A stretch of 64,000 bases of DNA from Sanderia malayensis (Eukaryota > Cnidaria > Scyphozoa > Semaeostomeae > Pelagiidae): positions 1,736,001-1,800,000 of the forward strand of contig RQOL01000882.1 of the NCBI GenBank assembly GCA_013076295.1. The letters are read 5' to 3'. Below the pieces are notes generated by a model. The model worked only from the letters and a program-made list of their open reading frames with translations, was not told where the DNA came from and did no database searches. Positions 45,276 to 56,000 of this stretch are shown here, in pieces. The translations under genes and the position numbers were made by a program. Every line of letters begins with the position of its first letter. Positions within the stretch are counted from its first letter, which is position 1.

Positions 45276-46213
45276 TACAGTCAACTCTATCTAATTCGAA
45301 CTCTATGGGGGAATCCAAATTTTTCGAATTACAGAAAGTTCGAATTATACGAGTTTTCATGTAAGTGCCATATTTTACCCCTAGTCTCCGTTTTATGGCC
45401 ATAAACTATATTTTTATGACTATTTTGATGGACTACAGGCATTTTAAAGAAGCAAAACAGTTTATTAATTGTTATAATAGAAAACAAAAATATATGGATT
45501 AAGTCACAACATGGAAAATTGTTTTGCAAAGCGTCCATTACTGCCTTTGTCTAAGTGCCCCACAACTTTGTCATCTTTGAGCACACCCACGGCATATTTA
45601 TCCGTTGGGTTCTCTGGTTGTCTTTTAGCTTCTAAAGCTTTATTAATTACAGGTCTCCATGCACTTTGGTACACGTGATAACCTTTTGCAAAATAGAACG
45701 CTCCAATTTTTTGCAACAATAACCGGTAGTTCAGCATTGAAAGGAATTGAAATTTCGTTTTTCCTTAATATCCCTTTGCATCTTCAAAGAACTTGACAGG
45801 TTTGGGTACTTTAATTAATGCCATTAATAAAGTTCTACTGATCGGATCTGACTTCTAGAAAGTGCCACGCTTAAACAGCGTTGTAAAAATCACTGTCTGG
45901 CATCCTATACTAAGTCTCTGTAAATCAATTCGCGTCAATTTGCCTAACGAGGCAAGCTTCAATGGACTTGCCAGAAATCAGAGCAAAAATAAAGTTATGC
46001 CATCAGGTAATTAACTGAGATTAACTCAAGGGTTTTTTTCTGACGGGCAAACAAATGGTCGAATTACAAAAAGTTCGAATTACAGAGGTTGGAATCATAA
46101 AGGTTTTTTATAAGGGTTTGTTAGGAATTTTTCAAGGGACCACAGAATTTGGTTTGAATTAGTAAAAGTTCGAATTACACGAGTTCGAATTAGATTAGAC
46201 AGAGTTGACTGTA
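45276..46213. mobile_element. TA-flanked DNA element (938 bp) nested in the Penelope-like element
   Basis: The ends TACAGTCAACTCT and AGAGTTGACTGTA are perfect 13-bp inverted repeats. Longer, imperfect terminal repeats contain several TTCGAATTA motifs in both orientations. It disrupts the Penelope-like frame between IEFHS and NDISHLS coding segments. A short ORF with HIRAN-like features is carried on the minus strand. Confidence 0.85.
45504..45737 (-). CDS. HIRAN-like domain ORF carried by a DNA element
   Basis: 77 codons containing GYHVYQSAWRPVIN, EAKRQPENPTDKYAVGV and KVVGHLDK. This matches the pattern of HIRAN domains (hydrophobic start, R-x-P-x-N-x-x-D-x-x-A-V, GHL), which bind DNA ends in helicase-type proteins. 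Here it stands alone inside a MITE-like element, so it is probably a captured or vestigial transposon gene piece. Confidence 0.55.
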   Translation of the reverse strand: MLNYRLLLQKIGAFYFAKGYHVYQSAWRPVINKALEAKRQPENPTDKYAVGVLKDDKVVGHLDKGSNGRFAKQFSML

Positions 46214-46364
46214 TACAAACTTTGTACAATGATATTTCTCACCTATCTTCCAACAAACAACCTCCTGAAAATATTTGCCCAACTGAGAAACACGCCCTTC
46301 AGGAACTTGCAGCAGCACAAGACATTGTCATCAAACCTGCAGATAAAGGTGAGAAAATTGTAAT

Positions 46365-46652
46365 ATGGTCACCCATGACTACCTAATAGAGGCATATCGC
46401 CAGCTTAACAACCGGCAATACTACACACCAATACAATACAACCCCATTGATGACCTTATCCTAAAAATTTCTACTTTTGCGACCCATTTACGCAGACACG
46501 ATCTCATTGATGAATCTGTTTTCACATTTCTCAATCTTAAAAACAATGCCAGAACACAAATTTTTTATATGTTGCCCAAGATACTTAAACCTAATACACC
46601 AGAAAGAAGAATTTGCAATTCAGCAACATCAAACCTTTTAGTATATATTTGA
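46365..46652 (+). pseudogene. Penelope-like RT fragment, N-terminal part
   Basis: Open for 95 codons starting at VTHDYLIEAYRQLNN. The preceding frame (DIVIKPADKGEKIVIW) is offset by a frameshift at about 46363. It belongs to the broken element above. Confidence 0.8.
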
Positions 46653-46883
46653 TGTCTATATAAACCCAATTGTTAAACAGATACAATCCTATACCAAGGA
46701 TAGGATACCACACACTTTTTACAGATACTTAACTCGTTGGATGGTACAATACCACTCAAGTCAACTCTCATTACATTTGATGTTAAATCACTTTACACAA
46801 ACATTCCTCAATATGAAGCCATCCAGTGTTACTTAGACTCCTTGGAGGATTTCTATAGCAATAATATTCCATAAGCATTGAAG

Positions 46884-47284
46884 TACCCTAAATTCTCTTT
46901 TTAGCCCCCCCTCTCAATTAAGCCCCCTCCCTTATAAGCCCCTCTTTTCAAGAGCTAATATTTATTAAGCCCCCCTCTCAATTAAGCCCCCCTCAAAATT
47001 CTTATAGTGGAAAAATTCGACATCATTTTGACATTAGATTTTTGACATTAAAATTATTATTAGGACATCATAATTCAAACATAATCATTTATATACTGCT
47101 GATAACGTTTTTGACTTGACTTGTTCCACTGTTATTTTCATATGTTTGAGACTTTCCACCTTTTTTTCTAATTCTTTGTACAATACGTTCATTATTAGTT
47201 AGTAAGCCCCCTCTCTTATAAGCCCCCCTCAAAAGTGGTTGATTGCAATAAGCCCCCCGGGGGCTAAAAAGAGAATTTACGGTA
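46884..47284. mobile_element. MITE (401 bp, TA-flanked) splitting the reverse transcriptase
   Basis: The ends TACCCTAAATTCTCTTTTTA and (reverse complement) TACCGTAAATTCTCTTTTTA, each followed by GCCCCC, are near-perfect inverted repeats. The interior is rich in AAGCCCCCCTC motifs. It lies between the FDVKSLYTNIP and FIDDIF parts of the Penelope-like frame. Confidence 0.9.
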
Positions 47285-47297
47285 TATAAAAGAACTC

Positions 47298-47774
47298 ATG
47301 CAATTCATTCCCAAACATAACTATTTTAGATTTCTCAACCAATGTTATTTGCAAATTCATGGCACTGCTATGGGTTCCCCATTTGCACCTAACTATGCAA
47401 ACATCTTCATGCATTACATAGAAACACGTATCGTATCTACAGCCCCCATGGGCAACAAGCCTCTTGCGTGGTTATGCTTCATTGATGACATCTTTGTAAT
47501 TTGGACACATGGCAATGAAAATTTACAAATATTTAAAAATCACATGAACACTCTAAATGAAACAATTCAATTTGAAATGTCTGCTTCAGCTGAAAAAATT
47601 GCATTTTTAGACACAATGGTCATATTAACCCCCTGGAGGGAGAAATCCATACTTCACTTTACAAAAAACCTAGAGATGCATGCTCATTACTACATGCTCA
47701 ATCTTTTCACCCCTCTCCTTGTTCTTGTAAGGAAGGGATTATCTATAGCCAGGCTCTTAGATACCGCCACATAA
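47298..47774 (+). pseudogene. Penelope-like reverse transcriptase, catalytic part
   Basis: 158 codons with the motif A/B-like IHGTAMGSPFAPNYANIF and the catalytic FIDDIFVIW. The YxDD tyrosine is replaced by Phe. IAFLDTMV follows. Upstream sequence is cut off by the MITE ending at 47284. Confidence 0.85.
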
Positions 47775-48139
47775 TACCCGATGACACTGATTTACAACGA
47801 CATCTACACTCTACAGCAAATCAAAACCACACTACTAAACGTGGCTATAAAATTGGTCTCATTGACAATGTTCTTGCACATGGAATGCACCTAGAACAAT
47901 CGATGTCACGCCACGATCTACTACATCAAAATGCTCAAACGATCAATAATAAGTTACCATTCATTGTCCTACACAATCAATACTGATACTATGAACATAG
48001 GAAACTTACGCCACTGGACTGGAACTACATCCAAAATGACATTGATCTCCCATGCTTTTCTACCTCAACTCCGATCCTGCCATTCAATAGAAACAGAAAT
48101 TTAAGAGACATGCTGGCCAAATCTGATCTTCCCCAATAA

Positions 48140-48659
48140 GCGGCTGAACATGATTTATTAACGTCAAACAAGAGGTGCACTTAAACATTAAACATTACTT
48201 TAGGCCTATCGGCCCATTCTATATCAAATATTTTAATGTTGTTGTTGTTGTAGTTCATTGTTGTTGCTAATGACGTAATTACCAGTTAATAATGACGTAG
48301 TTACGCGACAATCGTTGATCATCAGTATCATAATTATGCCACCAATACTCTTGTGTTCTGGCAATATCTGTTCCCCCTTACTTTGCCAATTTTCATGTTT
48401 TACCCTTTACTACTCACTCACCACACATTGCCATGTATTTTAGTTAACCAATAACAGCGCCCTGCGATACCACACCACACCACTGCAGCTGATCAGCAGC
48501 GCGTCTTTGACTTTCCTCTTCATTTTTCCCTATACATTTCTAGGTGCGAAAGTGTCCTTGAGGGTGCTGGGGGGCTTGGGTCACATGACTACAATCATCG
48601 ATCCCCAAAATGCTGATCGTAGGTTGGCAACTGATGATTCGCACTGCAATTCCCTTTAT
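48140..48659. other. Spacer after the Penelope-like element
   Basis: Contains a short (TTG)n run at about 48237 and otherwise unremarkable AT-rich DNA. Confidence 0.45.
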
Positions 48660-49615
48660 TCAATCTGCTGTCAATTCTTTGTGTGGAGATTTGAGTACTA
48701 TTTGAAAATAATTTATTCTGTGCTTTTTGAAAATGAAGATGTTCTCAATTTCATAAATCTGCTGCCCCAAGGGATTATCAACACAATTTCAGCTGAGCAT
48801 GTATTTAAATGCTTACGAATTGAATTTTGCTAAAATAGTTTAAAATTTTGTGCAGGGCAATCAAACTGATAATTTGTATAATAGATGTCTTAAAATGCAC
48901 TTTAAATACTAAGCATCTCCATTAATTTATCAGGTGGAAAACGACCATATAAAAATGTTGGAACTGTCATTAACAATGCATCTGGTAAATTTAGGAAACT
49001 TATTGCTGTGCCGGAGAAGTTTCTTAAAACGCATAAATGAAGCGTGTATATATATATGTTGCCATAAACATGATATTTATGTTTGGCAAACATCGTGAAT
49101 TGTTGTAAATACCCAGTGGAAGATAATTTGCGTATCTGATTGGCCGAATATAATCACAAGAGGGTAGCCTCTTCTACATTCAAGCGTGGTTGCTATGGCG
49201 GAGTAAAGTAACTTGTGCGTGCTAATTATGCAAAGTAGTTTGTACCATGACATATTGTTGCTTCACTTCTTTGTGAATTTATTATCACAAAATGTTTTAG
49301 TATTCATGTTGCTTCGTTCTTCCATCTATCTTTTTGCCCTTTTTTGCTGAAAAGAAATGCCAACTGAGACTGAAAAACGACAAGGTGATAGCAATATACT
49401 AACTTTTATAAAAATGCTTGTTTATATAAAAATATCAACGCTCAAAATGAATATTACCTATGAATATTAAGAATAATATAAAAATATAATAAGACCAAGC
49501 TTCTTCTCACCTACAAAGTAAACTAAGCGTTATTTTAATCCCATGTTTTGAAATACAACGATGCAACAAGACATTTGCTCTAGTAGTTCAATATAATTTA
49601 AGAATTATTTAGTAA
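48660..49615 (+). pseudogene. Decayed partial duplicate of the HEPN/death-fold gene
   Basis: 48672-48986 matches 28660-28975: intron end, acceptor TTATCAG, then coding for GGKRPYKNVGTVINNASG. After a divergent or replaced middle, 49505-49615 resembles the 3' flank at 30827-30920 (ACAAAGTAAACTAAGC..., AATATAATTTAAGAATT). The HEPN and death-fold exons are missing, so this is a broken copy with an internal deletion or replacement. Confidence 0.75.
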
Positions 49616-51900
49616 GGGTTTAAGCTCAATATTTTTGAGGCTATTTACAGAAATTTTTTATTAGGCGGGGCCTTATCCCAGTGGGTCTTGGTCAAGATTT
49701 ACGGTATTTGTGCTTGCCAGCAGTTTTTGTTATCAGGGAATGTGGGCACAGATAGTCGCATCTGCAACCAAGCGGACAATTGAATACCAAACTCTCACTT
49801 GCAATCCATGGAGGATAGAAGTATGTAAATGTAACTCAACTTTTATACCTTGCGGTTCAAATGTGCTGCGTTCTTTCCTGGCTTTCTAGACTAGTTCTAG
49901 GACAGTCTTGACTTAAAGTAACGGAGAAAAAACCGGTTTCCAACTATGATGCATAGTGGATACAACCCAATCCTAAATGTGTTGACTTAGTAGACTTCGA
50001 CTATTCCCCGATCAAATATCCCTTTATTTAAAAACTCTCGAATCCTTTGGTCCATTGGTGATACATAGTGCAATATGTATACTTGTTCCAGGCGTCCCAC
50101 GACATCTAAACTTTGCACAACACATCTTGGTACGCTGAAAATTGTCTTGAAAAGTTTTCTAATTGGTACTACTTCAACTACTTGGGAATGAAATTTTTCT
50201 CTGCTTCAAAATTTGTATTTCAAAATCTCTGTTTCAAAATTAGACAAAAGTGCATGGATAATGCATAGTGTAATATGTACACGTGTTTCAAGCAGCCTAC
50301 GATCCCCAATTTTCAAACCATTAATCATGGAATACTGTAGCTTAGCTTGTCTCGTAAATGATCAGATGGAGTATATATCACCAAGCTATATTACTTATTA
50401 TTATATATTATATAATATATATTATCAAGCTTGCCTGAGTGAACATATTCATGCAAAGCACGTTGGGTAGAGCATTTGCTCACACGCGACCATCCCAGGG
50501 GATACCAGCAATAGCCTCGTTCTGGGCCTTTCCCAGAACAAAGTCGGAACGAGGTATGTCTAGTTCACGCAGCTTAATTCACATCTTCAGTGTTTCAGTT
50601 TGGCAAATATTTGGCCTTATTACAAAAGGCCCTTATTGCAAATTTCAAAGTGAATGCTTAGAAGCAAAATAAAAATACACAGAATTGTTATTTGATAAGA
50701 GATTCCTTATTACAATACTTCAACTCATAGCAAAATGTTTGAAACCCGTTGAATTCTACGAAGCAAGTAGATGACTGAGTTGCATTCAACAACAAACAAT
50801 CCTGCCATGCTCGATAGCAAGGTGAATAAAAGAAATGATATAAATGAAATCTTATTTAATATGTTTTGTAAATTGGCTAATGGACTCTATTGCAATATCT
50901 TAAACACTGCATGTTATCAAGCCTTCATTGTGGAAACATTTACTTGGGAGGTGCTTCAAAGCAGTCTGGGACAAGAGTACTTTTAATTTTATCGCAGTGG
51001 CAATATTAGATCAAAGTACTTTAGAATTCTAGTCAAAGCAAGAGACGTAAGTTGATGAATGGAACTAAATTGGTCTCTTGGTAGCAATGAACAAAATATT
51101 TGCTGGATGCTATAATTTCTATAGAGTTCAATGTTATTTCGATGTTTACTTTCAATTGTGATTTAACAAGAGGAATTAGATTCATTATATCTTATCGTCT
51201 TCTCCAAACAGGAAAAATGAGAAGGTAGGGCATACGTCCCAAATAATTTTGGTGAACTTTAGTGAACAACATATGGCTTCTGGAAATTGCTTACAAGTTA
51301 TCAATTTACTTAAAAGAAATGAGTTTTGACCAGAATCCTTTAAACCAAATGCTTTAATATTAGGCTGTTTGTCTAGAAAGGAGTCAATGTTGAAATTTTA
51401 GGGAGTTTGAAAGGTGCAATGCAATGCAATTGAAATTTAAGCCGAAAGCTTAGACTGCACGGGAGTACATTGAATTGAATATAACAAAGTTTGCTGTGCA
51501 ATATGAAAAGAGCTCGCAATGTTATTCGATCTTGTTATTGTTCTGAACAGAGGAAAGTGCATTCAATTTATCAGAATGCAATTTCTAAGAATAGATCAAG
51601 TTTATAGCCTTTTAACTTGTAATGGACTATGTGTGCAACAGCACGCCCCAACAACAAATTCTGCTTCTTTCTCAGTTGCAATGAAATGCTTGAGTGAACA
51701 TGTGATAGGTTTATCTAACTGCATAAACTTCCAGTTCATTGGATGGATGTGAAAGAGTTTGAAACATCCGGGAGTCCAAATTTCTTTGCGAGCAAGAATT
51801 CGGCCAATCAGAACTTGTTTTTAGTGAATTAGTTATTTAACTCAATGGAATCATTTGACAGTCCAACATTTCAAGAACAGATTTAGTTCTTTTTTTCTCA
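49616..51900. other. Intergenic or far-upstream region of the TIR gene
   Basis: No gene recognised. A loose direct repeat (about 50060-50110 and 50255-50305, with CATAGTGYAATATGTAYAC) and a CCTCGTTC...GAACGAGG hairpin at about 50515-50555 suggest inserted repeats. Confidence 0.4.
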
Positions 51901-51901
51901 G

Positions 51902-52115
51902 TCAGACTCTGATTATCATTCTGGTGACAAGGTTAGCGAAATATATAATTATGATTAATATATAAACGAAATATAATATTGTAATTATGATAAATGTACT
52001 TTCGTTTTATGCAGCTAAGCTAAGAATCAGTCATGAATCGCACATTTTAAAACACTTTCTTTCTGCCTTTTAGTCAGCACGATTGCGCTTTTCATTCGGA
52101 GAACAATTAATCAAG
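51902..52115 (+). other. Two possible mini-exons upstream of the TIR gene
   Basis: 51902-51931 (30 nt, SDSDYHSGDK) and 52074-52115 (42 nt, SARLRFSFGEQLIK) each sit between a plausible acceptor and donor. They are open together only in phase 0. The following exon at 53034 needs phase 1 input, so they may belong to another transcript or be chance. Confidence 0.3.
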
Positions 52116-53033
52116 GTAAGTGAAATATGGAATGTTTTGCTTCTCTGATAGCTTGATGCTTTTTAAAAGCTGTTTGATTCAACACAACTTATATAAAATC
52201 AATTGAGCATAATTTGAAGACAACGTTAGTGTTTTGTTGTCTATTTGAGCATTTTAGTAAGGCGTTTTGTTGACATTGAAGAACAAAGTTGTTGTTATGC
52301 TTATACCCACTTGGATTACGGTTCAACTTCAATCATGGATATTTTATTGCTTGCGAAGCAAGTTATCGTCTCAGTAGTTTTATGCAAGTCGAACTATAAT
52401 AATAACAATATTAATGACATTTTACATTAACATGTATATCTGTATATCTTTGATACATATGACGTTTAAAGTAATTGATTGCAAGGCAGTTAAAACTCAT
52501 TTGAGCCGTAGTTTAACTGGGTCTCTTGCTATTCGAAACGGGAAAATGAGAAAGTCTCTCGAATAATGTAGTTTCACTTTATTTGAGAATAAAGTATACA
52601 GAGCTTGTATCTTGTATATTAACAAAGACTCTGAATTTTTTCCTTGGAATCATGATGAATCAAGATATCTGAAGACTCTTAATTGCTTACACGATGAAAA
52701 GCTGAAACGAGACATAGATAGAAACTAAATCGAAAGCATTTGAATTCAGATGCTCCGCAATCGAGTTTAGCATTGATGCCTCCAGCTATCGACTGTGATG
52801 GAGGATTGACGTCCATCAAAACAAAAAAGCATGGCAAAAATTTGGAGCATACGATGCAAGTTCAAGTTTTCAGTCCAATATCAAAAAAACTCGTAGCCAA
52901 CATGTACCGTGTAAATTCCCTTTTAAGCAAAAACAAAAATTTCGTTTGTCAAACTCATGGTTAAGACCAACTTTACCTTCTTGTGTGTGTATTTTTTCGA
53001 AAATTGGCTTGTGAAATGGTGTTCTATTTTCAG

Positions 53034-56000
53034 GCATTTGTGCAGAAATGGACCAATCTGCAAAAGATTCATCAAGTAACAATGCAAATTTATTTTTTAC
53101 ATCTTCCCTTATAATTTTTTTCCAGTCTTTTTCATCTTACAAAGACTGATTGCAATGATTTTCTATTTTTAGAATCTCTTAGCAGTAGGAAAGATCAAGT
53201 TGGAAGCAATGTTGGTGGTAAGAAAATGATAGAGATACTTATACGAAACTTTCCTACTAAATATAGAAATGTAATGTAAGAAGCTCTGGCATCCATGCTA
53301 TTCTCCATTTACCAGCCTCTGGTCAGATTAAAGCAATTCAGGGCAAGAAAAATTAAGTAACGTTCTACGTTCCTTAAATTTATACATTTATCTGGGTTGC
53401 TTAAATGCATCTATTTGATAAAAAGTATTTCGCGTGTGACTTTGTGTTATTGGTGCTTTATTCAATTAATTAAGAGTTTAAAGTATTTCAGGTTCTGGTA
53501 CAGGAGACAAAAGTACGACACCACACCAACATGGTGAGAGTTTAATTGTAATTGAAGTTACTTCTAAATATAACCTTTTTGTGGCCTTTTACAGAGGGCT
53601 TTAGAAAATGCGAACGCCATTTTCTGAAGGCTACTTCAAACAATGATTAGGAAAAAAGACATTGCAGAGGACAATAAAATGTTTAAACATCCATTGATTT
53701 GAGGGTATCGGATTTATCGAGTGATAAATTTTGCTGAATGAAATAATCCTTGTATTCCTTTTAGGGGCCATGAAAAAAACAATTGATGCAACCGGCAAGT
53801 GAAATACAAAACTTATAAGCGAGCTGTGTCTGTTAAAAATGCTTTAAATGTGACACACAGAATCACAGTTTAGATGCTAAGCATGCTTTCATGTTGAAAT
53901 TTTCAACGACAATTTTGGAAATGTTCGACATAACCCATCTACTCATAGATCTATTTACCTTTAGTTAGTCAATTTTATTTTTGCTTAAAAATTTTTTCTT
54001 GTCTAATACTTCTTTACTTGATATATTTTTTGAAGGTGTAAAAGAATGCACCGAAAATGGGAGCATGAAGAATTCAATGCCAAATCAGCAAGGACATATT
54101 ATGCTTTCTTATAACTGGGACAACCAACCACAGGTTATCTGCATAAAAGAAAAACTTGAGAAGTCTGGATACAAGTTGTGGATTGATTTTGAACAAATTC
54201 GCGGAGATCTTCATAAATGCATGGCGGAAGGTGTAGAAGGATCTGCAGTTGTTGTCATATTCATGACGGAAAAGTATAGCAATTCTCCAAGTTGCAAGAA
54301 GGAGCTTGAGTATGCCGAGGTAAAAAGTCTTTTTTCATACATGAAGTTTAAGCTTGATAAACAATGAAGTTATCTGTATCAGCTTCATATGTGATTATTC
54401 TAAATTTTCTTACAATATTCTTATTTTTGAACTTCTAGAAAAAAGGAAAGAAGATTGTCCCTGTTAAACTTGACAAAAACTTTGAGCCAGACGGAGCACT
54501 GGGAATATTAGTGGCAGGAAAAATTTTCGTAGATTTTTCAGACGAATCACAATTCAATTCAAGCATTCAAAGCTTGAAAAAAGAAATTGATGCAACAAAT
54601 GGTAAGAATAGTTTTCTGTAAAATATATTGAATATGTTTGCTCAAGTCACATACTAGCACAATGGCCGGCTTAGGAATGTATTTACAGGCTCTGTAAGAA
54701 TAAGCAAATAAAACTTTTTGTTCCATCAACATTTTTCTATCTGTATGCTATAGACCGCGTTCGAATTATACTCAAATAACACAATATGCTAATTTCATTC
54801 AATACAGTACATTTGTGTGCTATAAGTAGCATTCCTTAGCACACAGTACGACATTTGTCAGAGCTCTACTTATTTCACCAATCTAACTTCTTTAAAACTT
54901 ACTTTAAATTTCATAATGGAATTTAAATATATTCAGATTGCGATATAAATGATGAATGTAGACACTGTGTAATGGTATAGGCAGGTTGATCCGAGAAACA
55001 ACGAGTTATTTATGAAACAAGTGTATCTTGATCATAATCAGTTCGTTAACAGAACTGACAGAACTGACAGAACTGATAGAAGAATAGAACTAACTAACTG
55101 AGCAAATTATAGCGTTTAAATACAAAATTAGAATTACGTAAATTAATAAAAGAACCAATAGAAAATGAGAATAACAGGAAAGATGAATAAGAAGTGAAAG
55201 ATTGAGATATGCATTCATGGCAATAACAGAGTAGAAATATACGTAAAATATTTGGCATGTTAGTCATGTGAGAAAGGAAAGATTATCATTCAATATAGAG
55301 TGTGAGACAAATATTATACAAGAAGAAAATATATCGTAATGAATGAGCGAAAGGAGAGTGTCGTGGCAACTGCACCAACATTGTGAGAAGACAATTTTAG
55401 ATAATACCTTTTTGTTGACATATAGCAATCTTGAAACGATCTTTTCTTTTTAGATGCCCCAACAACAAAAGACGATGCAGCTGGTAAGTGAATTACAATA
55501 TTTGTGAACAAGTCGAGTCTGTTAAAGATGTTCTAAGTGTGACCCACAAAATTAGTGTTTAGATTTAATTAAGCGGACTGTCTATTTGGTACCGAACGCG
55601 AAAACCTGCGCAAAACCTATTTTAATTTGAAGAAGACACAGCAACCTTCACCTTGATCTGGAGACCATGCATTGGCCTTAAAAAATCATACTGCCAATAC
55701 ATAGCATGCTAGTCTTAGTCAATATATCACATTGGTGTATTTTAAGTAGTATTCTTAGAATTGTGTTGCGTATGATATTAGTTAGTGTTGCTTTTCGCCA
55801 TTCTGACTTCCTTGAAGCCTACCTTGAATTACATTATGGATTACAATCCTACGTGGAATCGGAAGGAGCATGAGCGAGAGCAAATGCAGTGCGCGAAGCA
55901 TTTCTCATCTTTTAGGCTTTTTTGCTTGACGGACTGGGGCGACCTAGCGAAGCGAGCGGTTACTCCTATTTTTTTTAGATCGAACACAATATCCTTATAA

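Larger units (their letters stand above)
45050..48139 (+). mobile_element. Degenerate Penelope-like retroelement, 5'-truncated
   Basis: Broken frames in order read KGISFIPTPKPV (45086 on), DIVIKPADKG (about 46320), THDYLIEAYRQL (46367), FDVKSLYTNIP (about 46776), IHGTAMGSPFAPNYANIF (about 47360) and the reverse transcriptase catalytic FIDDIF (about 47478). The final ones are NRNLRDMLAKSDLP and a stop at about 48139. This order is diagnostic of Penelope-like element ORFs. Frameshifts occur at about 45085 and 46363, and two DNA elements are nested in it. I found no GIY-YIG endonuclease after the reverse transcriptase. Confidence 0.85.

Noticed and set aside
53173..53217. QVGSN in a TIR gene mini-exon as a second RHIM core
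   Set aside because: The match is only three to four residues in a low-complexity linker without the flanking hydrophobic pattern.
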